DNA from: Bacteroidota bacterium
GTDB lineage: Bacteria; Bacteroidota; Bacteroidia; Bacteroidales; FEN-979
NCBI GenBank assembly: GCA_026391735.1
Contig: JAPLDL010000025.1
Span: forward strand, 67,164-131,163
Direction of reading: 5' to 3'
DNA length: 64,000 bases
This document shows positions 6,612-16,816 of the stretch, in pieces (the first letter of the stretch is position 1; every line of letters begins with the position of its first letter). The position numbers and the translations under genes are program-made. Under the pieces are notes generated by a model. That model was not told the origin of the DNA, searched no databases, and saw only the letters and a list, made by a program, of their open reading frames with translations.

Positions 6612-7802
6612 CTACTTCTTTTGTTGAACGGAATTTATTTTTTCGTTGATTGCTTTGATCTTATCATTCTTCTGCTGCCTGATATAAATCTGTTTTAAGG
6701 AATTCAGCGTTGAAATATCATTGGGTTGTAATTCAGTCGCTTTTTCAAGGTATGGTATAGCAGCACTAAGATATTTATCTGCCTCAGCCTTCAGGCTTTT
6801 ATACTCTGCTTCAGCATCTAAAGGCAAATTCTTTGCTTTATCGTCATAATACACAGCCTTGTTTACATATAAAGCGCCAAGATTAAAAATCGGATCAAAA
6901 TAATCAGGTTTCAATTCGATAGCTCTTTTGTATGCATCAGCGGCATTAGTGAACATCTGCTCCCTGAAAGCGGCATTCTTTGAAGTATCATCAACCAGCT
7001 TATTATATATTGTCCCCAGCGCATAGTATATGCTTGGATTGGCGCTATCCTTCTTTGCTGCAGTTCTGAGGTTTAAAAGAGCTTTATCAATATTGTTAAA
7101 GGTCAGGTAAATATTAGTCTCAGCAAGAAACAAAGGCATATTACCGGGATAAATCTTCTGTCCTTCACGGATTACGGCAAGAGCTGCACCAGAATCTTTT
7201 TCCTGGCGATATAATTCTGATAAAGAAGCATATATACTAACTGATTTCGCCTTTAACTTTAAGAGATCAATGTAATATTTTTTTGCCTGGCTCCTATCAT
7301 TCGCAAGGGTTGCGCAAGCTGCTGCATAGAATAAAGATAATGTATCGGGAATGTTAATAGCTGCAAGAGCAGAATAAGAATGATCAAAAGCCAGCATTGC
7401 ATTTTTATAATCCTTCTTCCCGTAGAAATCTACAGCCTGGTTGAAAAATGTATTCCTCTGCCAGTTCACCTTCTGGAAGATATCATCAGTAAATTCCCTT
7501 TTTTCATCAAATTTGGTAGCCATTTTATAGGATTCCAGCGCTTTTGCGAGTGGCTCTGGTTCAAGCGCTTTGAATTTCTCATCCTTGGTTATGGCAATTT
7601 CTGAATAAATGTTACCTCGAATGAACCAGGCTTTTGGGTCTTGGGCTGTACTGGGATCCTGTATGCACTGGTTTATAGATTCGAGCGCTTTATCCAACTT
7701 TCCTTCTTTCAGGTAGTTAGATGCTGTCTGGCGGACAGCTTTTTGACCAAATGCGAGTGAAATGGAGATGACCATTAACACCATTACTACTATCCTTTTC
7801 AT
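6612..7802 (-). CDS. Secreted tetratricopeptide-repeat protein
   Basis: The start is set at ATG 7802, which gives a 396-residue protein with a clear signal peptide ('MKRIVVMVLMVISISLAFGQ'); the longer frame would run into gyrA and lose the signal. The mature part is made of helical TPR-type repeats, for example 'ASNYLKEGKLDKALESINQC', 'YYALGTIYNKLVDD' and 'AADAYKRAIELKPDYFDPIF', ending in a Lys/Gln-rich tail. TPR arrays mediate protein-protein contacts, so an exported scaffolding role in the periplasm is likely; no enzyme domain is present. It follows gyrA in the same direction with a 76-nt gap and has its own promoter-like element. Similar TPR proteins next to gyrA occur in other Bacteroidota; function unknown. 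Confidence 0.85.
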   Translation of the reverse strand: MKRIVVMVLMVISISLAFGQKAVRQTASNYLKEGKLDKALESINQCIQDPSTAQDPKAWFIRGNIYSEIAITKDEKFKALEPEPLAKALESYKMATKFDEKREFTDDIFQKVNWQRNTFFNQAVDFYGKKDYKNAMLAFDHSYSALAAINIPDTLSLFYAAACATLANDRSQAKKYYIDLLKLKAKSVSIYASLSELYRQEKDSGAALAVIREGQKIYPGNMPLFLAETNIYLTFNNIDKALLNLRTAAKKDSANPSIYYALGTIYNKLVDDTSKNAAFREQMFTNAADAYKRAIELKPDYFDPIFNLGALYVNKAVYYDDKAKNLPLDAEAEYKSLKAEADKYLSAAIPYLEKATELQPNDISTLNSLKQIYIRQQKNDKIKAINEKINSVQQKK

Positions 7803-7818
7803 ATATAGAGAATTAATT

Positions 7819-7842
7819 TTCAAATTTGAAGCGGCAAATTTA
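7819..7842 (-). promoter_or_regulatory. Promoter -7 element and palindrome before the TPR gene
   Basis: Minus-strand TAAATTTG at 7835-7842 is an exact TAnnTTTG match, 32 nt before the ATG. Between it and the gene lies the perfect 12-bp palindrome TTCAAATTTGAA (7819-7830), which would fall just downstream of the transcription start and could bind a repressor. Confidence 0.4.
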
Positions 7843-7878
7843 TGAAAAGCCCCCTGAAAAATAAAGATACTCAGGAAA

Positions 7879-10437
7879 TTAATTTTCTTCATTTGCCTGC
7901 GGATTGTTTTTTTCGGGAGCTCCGTCATCTTCAGGGTTTGACTGATCAGCGCCATCCTCCAGAATATCATCAGGTTCGGCCCCTTCTTCAACCTCAACTT
8001 TGGCTACTGCAGCTATTGCATCTCCTTCATTGATCTTGATCAGCCTTACACCCTGTGTAGCACGGCCAACGATTCTGAGATCCGCTATGGCCATGCGGAT
8101 AATTATCCCCGACTTGTTAATGATCATAAGATCATCGCTGTCGGTAACATCGCGCACTGCAATGAGCGGTCCTGTTTTCTCGGTAATATTGATTGTTTTT
8201 ACTCCCTTTCCTCCCCGGTTAGTTACCCTGTAATCATCGATATCGGAACGTTTTCCATACCCGTTTTCGGAAACCACCAACACCTCTCTCTGCTGATCCT
8301 TTGGCAGGCATATCATTCCGACAACTTCATCATCCTTTCCACCAAGGGTTATGCCACGAACACCGGAAGCATTACGCCCCATAGGCCTGACTTTGATTTC
8401 GTTAAAACGGATTGCTCTGCCCGATCGCAGGGCCATCAGAACTTCATCCTCCCCATGAGTCAGCTTTGCTTCAAGCAACTGATCTCCTTCATTTATATTT
8501 ATTGCAATAATACCATTCTGGCGAGGCCTTGAATAAGACTCAAGTGAGGTCTTTTTAATAGTACCCCTCTTGGTACATAAAATTATATAGTTAGATTCAC
8601 AGTATTCCTCATCCTTCAGATCCTTCACATTGATAAAGGCTCTAACCTTATCATCAGGTTCAATGTTGATTAAGTTTTGTATCGCCCTTCCTTTCGAAAT
8701 TTTGGTTCCTTCCGGAATCTCAAAAACCCTGAGCCAGAAGCATTTACCTTTTTCTGTAAAGAATAGAAGGTAATTGTGATTTGTGGCAACGAATAAATGT
8801 TCAAGAAAATCTTCATCGCGGATGTCGGATCCCCTGAAACCTTTCCCTCCCCTATTCTGCCTGCGGTATTCCGATAGGGGAGTCCGCTTGATATACCCCA
8901 TATGGGAAATTGTGATCACCACATTCTCATCTGCAATAACATCCTCCATCCTGAAATCGGTGGCTGCATAAACAATCTGGCTGCGCGATTCATCGCCGTA
9001 TTTTTCCTTGATTTCCCTCATTTCTGCCTTGATGATATCCATCCTCAGGTATTCATTTGCGAGGATCTCTTTAAGGTGTTCAATGAGCTTCATAAGTTCT
9101 TCATATTCAGCCTTTATCTTGTCACGCTCAAGCCCTGTCAGCCTCTGAAGCCTCATGTCAAGGATCGCTCTTGCCTGGATCTCGCTCAGTGTAAAACTTT
9201 CCATCAGGCCTGCCCTTGCATCATCGGGTGTCCTCGATTCCCTGATCAGTTTGATCACCGCATCAAGATTATCGAGAGCAATGAGAAGTCCTTCAAGGAT
9301 ATGGGCACGCTTTTCTGCTTCTGACAATTCAAACTTCGTCCTCCTTGTGATCACATCATGCCTGTGATTGACGAAATGGACAATAAGATCCTTCAGGTTC
9401 AGGGTCATTGGCCTACCATGAACAAGAGCTATATTGTTGATATTGAAGGATGTTTGTAATGGAGTATATTGGTATAATTTATTGAGGACAACATTGGTGA
9501 TCGCCTCTTTCTTTAGTTCATAAACAATGCGGACCCCGTTCCGGTCCGATTCATCACGGATATCAGTAATGCCTTCTATTTTTTTATCGTTCACCAGTTC
9601 AGCTGTCTTTTTAATCATCTCAGCTTTATTCACCTGATAAGGGACTGAGGTTACGATGATTTTTTCACGACCATTGTCTTCCTGCTCTATCTTGATTTCT
9701 CCGCGCATCATAACCCTTCCCCTGCCGGTATGATAAGCTTCCTTCACTCCTTCATATCCATAGATAACGCCACCAGTAGGGAAGTCAGGAGCTTTAATGA
9801 ATTTCATCAATTCATCAATCGTGATCTCCTTATTATCAATGTATGCGATAATGCCATCCACCACCTCACTCAGGTTATGCGGAGCCATATTGGTCGCCAT
9901 ACCGACTGCAATCCCCGATGCTCCGTTAATGAGCAGGTTGGGGATTCGGCAGGGCATAACTGTAGGTTCCTGTAATGAATCATCGAAATTCAGTTTGAAA
10001 TCAACGGTATCCTTTTCAATATCGGCGACAACTTCCTCAGCAATTTTACGCATCCTGGCCTCGGTGTACCTCATGGCAGCAGGATTATCCCCATCCATTG
10101 AACCAAAGTTACCCTGTCCGTCAACCAGCGGATATCTCAGACTCCAATCCTGGGCCATGCGAACCATAGCATCATATACTGACGTATCTCCGTGAGGATG
10201 ATACTTTCCAAGCACCTCCCCTACTATTCTTGCCGACTTTTTATATGAACGGTTTGAGAGCACCCCGAGCTCATACATCCCATAAAGCACCCGGCGGTGA
10301 ACAGGCTTCAATCCATCCCTTACATCTGGCAACGCCCTGGCAACAATTACCGACATGGAATAGTCGATATATGCAGTCTTCATCTGGTTCTCAATGTTGA
10401 CAGGTACGATCTTCTCTCCGGAATCCATTTTCTCCAT
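7879..10437 (-). CDS. gyrA: DNA gyrase subunit A
   Basis: The breakage-reunion subunit of DNA gyrase, 852 residues from ATG 10437 (an upstream TTG at 10458 and ATG 10428 are alternatives). The N-terminal domain shows '[17 protein letters not shown]' and '[12 protein letters not shown]', and the catalytic tyrosine is Tyr124 in '[10 protein letters not shown]'. The C-terminal wrapping domain contains the GyrA-box-like 'QNRGGKG' and a second 'TNRGGKG'; the tail is acidic ('[16 protein letters not shown]'), as often seen in this phylum. The residue equivalent to E. coli Ser83 is Thr85, a natural variant in many bacteria. The partner gyrB is not in the window. The gene is divergent from clpC across 310 nt. 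Confidence 0.98.
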   Translation of the reverse strand: MEKMDSGEKIVPVNIENQMKTAYIDYSMSVIVARALPDVRDGLKPVHRRVLYGMYELGVLSNRSYKKSARIVGEVLGKYHPHGDTSVYDAMVRMAQDWSLRYPLVDGQGNFGSMDGDNPAAMRYTEARMRKIAEEVVADIEKDTVDFKLNFDDSLQEPTVMPCRIPNLLINGASGIAVGMATNMAPHNLSEVVDGIIAYIDNKEITIDELMKFIKAPDFPTGGVIYGYEGVKEAYHTGRGRVMMRGEIKIEQEDNGREKIIVTSVPYQVNKAEMIKKTAELVNDKKIEGITDIRDESDRNGVRIVYELKKEAITNVVLNKLYQYTPLQTSFNINNIALVHGRPMTLNLKDLIVHFVNHRHDVITRRTKFELSEAEKRAHILEGLLIALDNLDAVIKLIRESRTPDDARAGLMESFTLSEIQARAILDMRLQRLTGLERDKIKAEYEELMKLIEHLKEILANEYLRMDIIKAEMREIKEKYGDESRSQIVYAATDFRMEDVIADENVVITISHMGYIKRTPLSEYRRQNRGGKGFRGSDIRDEDFLEHLFVATNHNYLLFFTEKGKCFWLRVFEIPEGTKISKGRAIQNLINIEPDDKVRAFINVKDLKDEEYCESNYIILCTKRGTIKKTSLESYSRPRQNGIIAININEGDQLLEAKLTHGEDEVLMALRSGRAIRFNEIKVRPMGRNASGVRGITLGGKDDEVVGMICLPKDQQREVLVVSENGYGKRSDIDDYRVTNRGGKGVKTINITEKTGPLIAVRDVTDSDDLMIINKSGIIIRMAIADLRIVGRATQGVRLIKINEGDAIAAVAKVEVEEGAEPDDILEDGADQSNPEDDGAPEKNNPQANEEN

Positions 10438-10747
10438 TTTTATTCTATTGATTATCAAGAAAATAATAATTTATTCTCCAGTGTACGAAGGTAGCAAAAA
10501 TCCTCGTTTAAACCATGAAAAAAAGCATTAATATTTCGCCCTCTTATGAACACGGAAATGTTAATAATTAAAGGCCTTTTGTTATGATTATCACAATTTC
10601 GATCGTATTTTTGGCCCATTGCCATTTTTACCGACAAAGAAAGTCTGGCTTGATTATTGTAATCAACAGGGAACAGGTACAATTAATTCTTTTCCAAATA
10701 AGATTTATTGTATCCTGTAATGTTATTAATCAGAAAGAAAGAATTGC
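10438..10747. other. Intergenic region between divergent gyrA and clpC
   Basis: This 310-nt AT-rich gap has no convincing gene. It holds the clpC promoter candidate at 10578-10613 and presumably the gyrA promoter, for which only a weak match (minus-strand TACCTTCG around 10488-10495) is seen. No hairpin terminator or CIRCE-type or CtsR-type repeat was found. Confidence 0.5.
10578..10613 (+). promoter_or_regulatory. Candidate clpC promoter
   Basis: TTTG at 10578-10581 and TATTTTTG at 10606-10613, an exact -7 match. The spacing of 24 nt is slightly long for the class. It predicts a leader of about 130 nt. Confidence 0.35.
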
Positions 10748-13306
10748 ATGGAAGCAAAATTCTCACAACGCGTCAAAGACGTGTTAATATATAGCCGCGA
10801 AGAAGCACAGCGTCTGGGTAATGATTATATCGGACTGGAACACCTTGTTCTGGGTATTATCAGGGAAGGCGAAGGCCTGGCGATCAAGATACTCAGGAAC
10901 CTTGGAGCCGATCTTAAAGAGATCAGGGGCAAAATCGAACAAGCTGTGGCCAGCCATAAAGAGCGCCCTGCGGGTGCCGAGAATATCCCCCTGATCAAAC
11001 AAGCTGAACGGGCTCTTAAGATCACTTACCTTGAAGCCAAAGTATTTAACAGCGAACTTATTGGTACCGAACATCTTCTTCTAGCTATCCTGAAAGATGA
11101 AAACAACCTTGTAACCAAGACATTCGGCAATTTTGGCATAAGTTATGACAGTTTCAAGGAAGAATTACGGGCAATAGTTAGTTCAGGCCGGGATGAAAAA
11201 TCCATCCCGCCCCAGAACATCCTCCCCAAGGATGAAGAAGACGAGGAACAGGAAGAAGGTGGCAAATCTTTTATTTCAACTCCCAAACGGTCAGGAGAAG
11301 CTAAATCCAAAACTCCCGTACTTGATAATTTTGGCCGGGATATAACCAGGGCTGCCGAAGAAGGCCGCCTCGACCCTATCGTGGGACGTGAAAAAGAACT
11401 TCAGCGCATTGCTCAGATACTGAGCCGCCGAAAAAAGAACAACCCAATCCTTATCGGAGAGCCTGGCGTCGGCAAATCGGCTATCGCCGAAGGACTTGCT
11501 CTGAGGATCGTTCAGAGGAAGGTCTCAAGAGCCTTGTTCAACAAACGTCTTGTTTCACTTGATCTTGCATCACTGGTTGCCGGGACAAAATATCGCGGAC
11601 AGTTTGAAGAACGGATGAAAGCCGTCCTGAATGAACTGGAAAAAAATCCCAACATAATCCTGTTTATCGACGAGATCCACACTATTGTCGGTGCCGGCAA
11701 TGCCTCCGGTTCCCTTGATGCATCAAACATGTTCAAACCTGCACTTGCAAGAGGTGAGCTTCAATGCATAGGTGCTACAACTCTGGATGAATACAGACAG
11801 TATATCGAAAAAGACGGTGCTCTTGAACGTCGTTTTGAGAAAATCCTTGTTGACCCTACCGACCCTGATGAAACCATAGAGATCCTTAAGAATATTAAAG
11901 AGAAGTACGAAGACCACCACCTGGTCAAATATACCGATGAGGCAATCAAGGCCTGCGTCTCCCTTACAAACCGGTACCTGAGCGACCGATATCTCCCCGA
12001 CAAGGCTATTGACGCCCTTGATGAAGCAGGTGCAAGGGTACATATCACTCATATCAATGTTCCCCAGGAGATCATAAACATTGAGACCCAGATTGAAGAA
12101 GCCAGGAAGAAAAAGATGGAAGCCATAAACAGCCAGAAGTTTGAAGAGGCTGCTGATCTTCGCGATACAGAAAGAAAACTCCAGGAAAACCTGGAAAAGG
12201 AAAAGAAAAAATGGGAGGAACAGGCTAAGATCAATCGTGAAACCGTCAGCGAAGAAAATGTAGCTGAAGTTGTGGCCATGATGACTGGAATTCCCGTTCA
12301 GCGAATCGCTAAAAATGAAAGCGAGAAACTGATCAATATGGAAGGAGAACTGGCAAATTCGGTGATCGGTCAGAATGAAGCCATCAAAAAAGTCGTTAAA
12401 GCCATCCGCCGTAACCGTGCCGGATTAAAAGATCCCAACAAACCTATCGGAACATTTATTTTCCTTGGTCCTACTGGGGTTGGGAAAACCCATCTTGCAA
12501 AGATCCTTGCCCGCTACCTCTTCGACACTGAAGATGCACTCGTTCGCATTGATATGAGCGAATATATGGAAAAATTTGCCGTATCAAGGCTTATAGGGGC
12601 ACCTCCGGGTTACGTAGGTTACGAGGAAGGCGGACAGCTTACCGAAAAGATACGCCGCCGGCCTTACTCCATTATACTGCTTGACGAAATTGAAAAAGCG
12701 CATCCCGATGTATTTCATCTCTTGTTGCAGGTCTTAGACGACGGACAGCTTACCGATAGTTTCGGGCGCAAAGTTGATTTTAAAAATTCAATCGTGATCA
12801 TGACCTCCAATATCGGCTCACGCCAGCTGAAGGATTTCGGACAGGGAGTCGGTTTTATGACGAAAGCCAAGATGGAATCGGGCGCCGACCATGCGAGGGG
12901 TGTAATCGAGAATGCACTGAAAAAGACCTTCGCCCCCGAATTCCTTAACCGTATCGATGACGTCATTATATTTAACTCCCTGGAGAAGGAAGATATCCAT
13001 AAGATCATCGACATTGAGCTGGCACAGCTCTTCAAACGCATTAAAAATATCGGATACCAGGTTGTTATAAGCCCCGAAGCAAAGGATTTTATTGCTGAAA
13101 AAGGCTGGGATTCACAGTTTGGAGCAAGACCACTCAAACGTGCTATTCAAAAATATATCGAAGATGTCCTTGCCGAAGAAGTGATCAAAACAAAGCTTAC
13201 AGCAAATGATATTCTCACCTTGGATATAAACTCTGAAAAATCGGATGTCTTTGTAACAGTAGGCAAGGCTGAACCAATGCTCCCTGCGGAAGAAGCAAGT
13301 AATTAA
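10748..13306 (+). CDS. clpC: ATP-dependent Clp protease ATP-binding subunit ClpC
   Basis: An 852-residue double AAA+ unfoldase that feeds substrates to ClpP. In order: paired Clp_N repeats (to about 145) beginning '[20 protein letters not shown]', an acidic linker, AAA-1 with Walker A 'GEPGVGKSA' near 240, a UVR-type middle segment '[20 protein letters not shown]', then AAA-2 with Walker A 'GPTGVGKTH' near 575 and the C-terminal D2-small domain. The UVR motif and short middle domain identify ClpC rather than ClpB or ClpA. It is single in its transcript; no mcsA, mcsB or ctsR is nearby, so control differs from the Bacillus pattern. ClpS at 2949 is the likely adaptor. Its stop overlaps the end of the convergent next gene by 4 nt. 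Confidence 0.97.
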   Translation: MEAKFSQRVKDVLIYSREEAQRLGNDYIGLEHLVLGIIREGEGLAIKILRNLGADLKEIRGKIEQAVASHKERPAGAENIPLIKQAERALKITYLEAKVFNSELIGTEHLLLAILKDENNLVTKTFGNFGISYDSFKEELRAIVSSGRDEKSIPPQNILPKDEEDEEQEEGGKSFISTPKRSGEAKSKTPVLDNFGRDITRAAEEGRLDPIVGREKELQRIAQILSRRKKNNPILIGEPGVGKSAIAEGLALRIVQRKVSRALFNKRLVSLDLASLVAGTKYRGQFEERMKAVLNELEKNPNIILFIDEIHTIVGAGNASGSLDASNMFKPALARGELQCIGATTLDEYRQYIEKDGALERRFEKILVDPTDPDETIEILKNIKEKYEDHHLVKYTDEAIKACVSLTNRYLSDRYLPDKAIDALDEAGARVHITHINVPQEIINIETQIEEARKKKMEAINSQKFEEAADLRDTERKLQENLEKEKKKWEEQAKINRETVSEENVAEVVAMMTGIPVQRIAKNESEKLINMEGELANSVIGQNEAIKKVVKAIRRNRAGLKDPNKPIGTFIFLGPTGVGKTHLAKILARYLFDTEDALVRIDMSEYMEKFAVSRLIGAPPGYVGYEEGGQLTEKIRRRPYSIILLDEIEKAHPDVFHLLLQVLDDGQLTDSFGRKVDFKNSIVIMTSNIGSRQLKDFGQGVGFMTKAKMESGADHARGVIENALKKTFAPEFLNRIDDVIIFNSLEKEDIHKIIDIELAQLFKRIKNIGYQVVISPEAKDFIAEKGWDSQFGARPLKRAIQKYIEDVLAEEVIKTKLTANDILTLDINSEKSDVFVTVGKAEPMLPAEEASN

Positions 13307-14118
13307 AAACGATTTAGCAACTCTTCCTGTTTTAATGTGCGGATAAGGGTCTCCCCGTTTTCCCCGGCATTACCAAAAACAGAATCCAGTATCTGGTTAC
13401 AGGAACTATCACTCCTGAAAAGATACCGAATTGTAATCGAAAATCCGTTATTCTCGTAATTGATCTTGTCACCAAGAGGATCTGTTATGAAAAAATTATC
13501 AGCCTGAACATTCTCACCTTTAAGGTATTTCACTGTAAGCGGACCAAGTATATCAGCCGACTTTACCTTGGTGATGTCCATGAAATGATATTCGCCCATG
13601 ACAAACTTCTCTTCAAGGAAATAATAAAACGATTTCATCTTCATATTCTGAAGCACTTCGTTATACCCGACAAGTTTGACCCTGGTATTGTTAAACCTCG
13701 ACACATTGATGCATTCAGGCTCCCCTTTTATTTTTGTAAGTTTTTTGTAATCCGTCAGGAACGGAATATCACCGAACTCTATCTTCGTCTCAGTCTGAAA
13801 GAACAATGCACCCCTCTTAGGTTTATAGAATGTAAAAAAATGCATTGATATCTCATCCTTGATACAGTTGTTATGAGGATTTCGGAGGTCATTTTCCTTG
13901 AAAAATTCAAGAAATTCATAACTGAAACGACCATATACCATCCTTACATATAAAAGTTTCAACAATGGGTATAACCTTGCCCGGGTAAAAACAAGAAGAA
14001 GCACAAGTAAAAAAATCCCGACCAGGGCCAGGATCAGGTAAAGCATGCTCGGGTCAAAGGATGTACTGTCCTTTGCTGTCCTTGCAAGCAAAATAAAATT
14101 GAGAAACAGGGGGTTCAT
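13303..14118 (-). CDS. Unrecognised single-pass membrane protein
   Basis: A 271-residue protein I cannot assign. One strong transmembrane helix lies at about residues 26-46 ('LYLILALVGIFLLVLLLVF'), preceded by a short hydrophilic N-terminus and followed by basic residues ('TRARLYPLLKLLYVRM'), suggesting the large C-terminal part is cytoplasmic. That part is mixed alpha/beta, rich in Phe, Tyr and Lys, without a recognisable nucleotide-binding or catalytic motif. It is transcribed away from clpC (4-nt tail overlap) and follows the acyl-CoA dehydrogenase gene, but a good promoter (14168-14201) lies in the gap between them, so it is probably its own unit. Intact length and normal codon use argue for a real gene. 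Confidence 0.7.
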   Translation of the reverse strand: MNPLFLNFILLARTAKDSTSFDPSMLYLILALVGIFLLVLLLVFTRARLYPLLKLLYVRMVYGRFSYEFLEFFKENDLRNPHNNCIKDEISMHFFTFYKPKRGALFFQTETKIEFGDIPFLTDYKKLTKIKGEPECINVSRFNNTRVKLVGYNEVLQNMKMKSFYYFLEEKFVMGEYHFMDITKVKSADILGPLTVKYLKGENVQADNFFITDPLGDKINYENNGFSITIRYLFRSDSSCNQILDSVFGNAGENGETLIRTLKQEELLNRF

Positions 14119-14167
14119 AAGTAGCTACAATTCAGCACCAGCAGATTGCAATTTCAATTTGGCAGTG

Positions 14168-14201
14168 CAAAAGTAATCTAATTTTCGATTACGGCTGCAA
14201 A
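14168..14201 (-). promoter_or_regulatory. Promoter of the unrecognised membrane-protein gene
   Basis: On the minus strand TTTG (14198-14201) is followed after 22 nt by TACTTTTG (14168-14175), an exact -7 consensus. The leader would be about 45 nt. Confidence 0.5.
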
Positions 14202-14210
14202 CGAATATCA

Positions 14211-15995
14211 TTAAAATTTGTACTGGTTTTCCTCGATAAGCTTTGCAGCAACCCTCCTGCGGGCCTCCTTCGTGTTCAAACCAGCCACTGCACTCAGTGA
14301 ATGCATGGCTCCCGCCAAACGGATTGCTTCTTCACCGCTTGCAAAGCAAAATACTGCATCGCAACCTGCTTTCCTGATCCTGTCGGCAGCATCATAAACC
14401 AGGACATCAAGGATATCCTTATATAATGAAACAGCTTCCTCTCCTTTCAGACCTTTAAGTTTTTGTACCCTCAAAGTGGTCGACTCGGAGATATACAGTT
14501 CAGTGATCATATCCGAGATATTATTCAGGACTTCCTGTTCATAAACCAGCTTTTTATCAAATGTCCTGGATGCACCAAATATAACCAGCAAAATGGCCTT
14601 TTTAAAATTCCTGATATACCTCATCTTCTCTTCAAAATACCCTGCGGATGAAGAAGCGGGTTCAGCAACTTGATCGGGATCGGCCATCAGTTTTTCGGCA
14701 GCACCCATCAGGTCAAAATCGCCTTTCATTGCACGTTTCATCGCTGTATCCACTACCAGAAGACGATTGATCTCGTTGGTTCCTTCAAATATCCTGTTGA
14801 TCCTTGAATCGCGGTAACCCCTTTCAACAGCCATTTCGGCCGAATATCCCATACCTCCATGTATCTGGACAGCTTCGTCAATGACGAAATCCAGGGCTTC
14901 AGAACCATACACTTTTAGAATAGCCGCCTCAACTGCGTAATGACTGATCCCATCAATGCTGGCCCTGCCTTTATCCATCCCTTCGGCTTTGTTTTTCTCA
15001 ATCTGTATATCTACATCATGGCTCACCCTGTAAATCGCAGATTCAAGTGCAAAAGTCCGGATTACCTGTTCGGCCAGTTTGTGCTTTATCGATCCGAAAG
15101 TGGAGATAAGAACCCCGAACTGCTTACGTTCGTTCGCGTATTTTACAGAATCATTAATGGCTTTTTTACTGGCGCCAAGTACATTCGCACCAAGTTTGAT
15201 ACGGCCCATATGCAGAATGCTCAATGCGATACGGAATCCCTCTCCCCTGGTTCCGATCATGTTTTCGACCGGGACCATGACATCCGAATAAAAGATCTGT
15301 GCCGTTGAGGATCCCTTGATGCCCATCTTGTGTTCATCGGGATTCACCGAAACTCCGGGAAAATTCCGTTCAACTATGAAAGCCGACAATACTCTGTCCC
15401 TGTCTATCTTGGCAAAGACAACCTGTGAATCGGCAAATCCTGCATTGGTAATCCACATCTTCTGCCCGTTAAGGATATAATGCTTCTCGTCTTCTGAAAG
15501 AACAGCCTGTGTTTTACCTGAATTGGCATCACTACCTGCTCCTGGTTCTGTGAGACAGTATGCGCCTATCATTTCACCCGATGCGAGTTTTGTTACATAA
15601 CGCTGACGTTGGTCCTCATTACCGTAATACATGATAGGTAACGTCCCGATACCTGTGTGGGCCATGAATGCAACGGAAAAGGAATAGCCGGCACCGATCG
15701 TTTCAGCAGCAAGCATTTGTGTCACAAACGACTGACCGAAGCCACCGTATTCTTCAGGTAAGGCAATGCCCATCAAACCCAGCTCCCCTGCTTTTTTAAG
15801 AGTGGCCTTCATCAGATTTATGTCCGGTGCATCTAGCTTATCCACGATCGGATATAATTCAGTCTGAAGAAAGTCACGGCAAGTCTGCGCAATCATCAAC
15901 TGCTCTTCATTAAATTCTTCAGGGATAAAAACATCCGCGGGAGTGATCTCGCGAACGAGAAATTCACCACTTTTTAATACTTGCTGGTTTTCCAT
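14211..15995 (-). CDS. Acyl-CoA dehydrogenase, long (VLCAD/ACAD9-like) form
   Basis: A 594-residue flavoenzyme that oxidises acyl-CoA to trans-2-enoyl-CoA and passes electrons to ETF. The acyl-CoA dehydrogenase core occupies roughly residues 30-420: 'YCLTEPGAGSDANSG' and 'WITNAGFAD' form the FAD/substrate cleft, and 'NRIFEGTNEINRLLV' carries the catalytic glutamate. About 170 extra C-terminal residues, mostly helical, correspond to the extension found in membrane-associated VLCAD/ACAD9-type enzymes. It is the last gene of the etfB-etfA-Fe-S-CCG operon (23 nt after the CCG gene), so its electron path is encoded beside it. Chain-length preference cannot be read from sequence; long or medium chains are likely by subgroup. 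Confidence 0.93.
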   Translation of the reverse strand: MENQQVLKSGEFLVREITPADVFIPEEFNEEQLMIAQTCRDFLQTELYPIVDKLDAPDINLMKATLKKAGELGLMGIALPEEYGGFGQSFVTQMLAAETIGAGYSFSVAFMAHTGIGTLPIMYYGNEDQRQRYVTKLASGEMIGAYCLTEPGAGSDANSGKTQAVLSEDEKHYILNGQKMWITNAGFADSQVVFAKIDRDRVLSAFIVERNFPGVSVNPDEHKMGIKGSSTAQIFYSDVMVPVENMIGTRGEGFRIALSILHMGRIKLGANVLGASKKAINDSVKYANERKQFGVLISTFGSIKHKLAEQVIRTFALESAIYRVSHDVDIQIEKNKAEGMDKGRASIDGISHYAVEAAILKVYGSEALDFVIDEAVQIHGGMGYSAEMAVERGYRDSRINRIFEGTNEINRLLVVDTAMKRAMKGDFDLMGAAEKLMADPDQVAEPASSSAGYFEEKMRYIRNFKKAILLVIFGASRTFDKKLVYEQEVLNNISDMITELYISESTTLRVQKLKGLKGEEAVSLYKDILDVLVYDAADRIRKAGCDAVFCFASGEEAIRLAGAMHSLSAVAGLNTKEARRRVAAKLIEENQYKF

Positions 15996-16018
15996 TTCTT
16001 TTGTTTGTTGATTAATGC

Positions 16019-16816
16019 TTACAGGTTTAATGAAACAGCGATCATTTCAGCGATATCCAAATTACTGACCTCGGCTTCCTTGTTTTTATATTTTATTCCG
16101 TCGGTAATCATATTCATGCAAAAAGGACAGGCTGTAGCCACTACCTGGGCTCCTGAAAGCAGCGCATCCTCGGTACGTTCCATATACAATTCCTTGGTAC
16201 CGGCTTCAGCTTTTTTGAACATCTGTGCTCCTCCTCCCCCGCAACACAGGGCCGAGCTGCGGTTCCTCTTCATTTCGGTGAAAAGGGGGCTGAGATGTTT
16301 CAGAATGTTCCTCGGTTCTTCATAGATCTCATTGGCTCTGCCAAGATAACAAGGGTCGTGGTAAGTAACTTTTGTATTGCTGAATGTTTGTTTGCCGACA
16401 TTAAGTTTTCCGCAGGAAATCATGTTATCAAGGAACTGCACATAGCTGATTACCTCATAATGCCCCCCCAGGTCGGGATATTCGTTTTTAAATACATTGT
16501 AACAATGAGGGCAGATGGTCAGTATCCTGGTAATCCCATAAGATTTGAAGATCTCAATATTCTGAAGGGCCTGCATCTGGTATAGCATTTCATTCCCGGC
16601 CCTCCTTGCAGGGTCTCCTGTACATGTTTCTTCAGTCCCCAGCACAGCATAACTTGTATTGAGGTAGGTCAGTATTTTGGCAAAAGCTCTTGCAACCTTG
16701 CGGTACCTGTCATCAAAGGCACCTGAACATCCGACCCAGAATAAAAATTCGGGTTTCTCCCCCTTTGCAAAGAGATCGGCCATCACTGGTACTTGTATCG
16801 AAATTGTCTCAATCAT
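16019..16816 (-). CDS. CCG-domain (Fe-S)-binding protein, HdrB/D-like half of an ETF:quinone oxidoreductase
   Basis: Start set at ATG 16816, giving 265 residues and an 8-nt overlap with the previous gene; the longer frame would overlap it by 158 nt. Two CCG-type modules are visible. The second is complete: 'HDPCYLGR', 'ALCCGGGGAQ' and 'ACPFC'. The first is degenerate: 'WVGCSGAFD', 'EETCTGD' (single Cys instead of CC) and 'ICPHC'. CCG modules bind a [4Fe-4S] or non-cubane cluster in heterodisulfide reductase and related proteins. With the preceding membrane protein it reconstitutes, as two polypeptides, the EMO/EtfD-type reductase that moves electrons from ETF to menaquinone. Role is inferred from operon and family. 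Confidence 0.85.
   Translation of the reverse strand: MIETISIQVPVMADLFAKGEKPEFLFWVGCSGAFDDRYRKVARAFAKILTYLNTSYAVLGTEETCTGDPARRAGNEMLYQMQALQNIEIFKSYGITRILTICPHCYNVFKNEYPDLGGHYEVISYVQFLDNMISCGKLNVGKQTFSNTKVTYHDPCYLGRANEIYEEPRNILKHLSPLFTEMKRNRSSALCCGGGGAQMFKKAEAGTKELYMERTEDALLSGAQVVATACPFCMNMITDGIKYKNKEAEVSNLDIAEMIAVSLNL

Noticed and set aside
10400-10437. Quinolone-resistance change in gyrA (Thr85 in place of Ser)
   Set aside because: Thr is a natural residue at this position in many bacteria, and there is no independent evidence of resistance.
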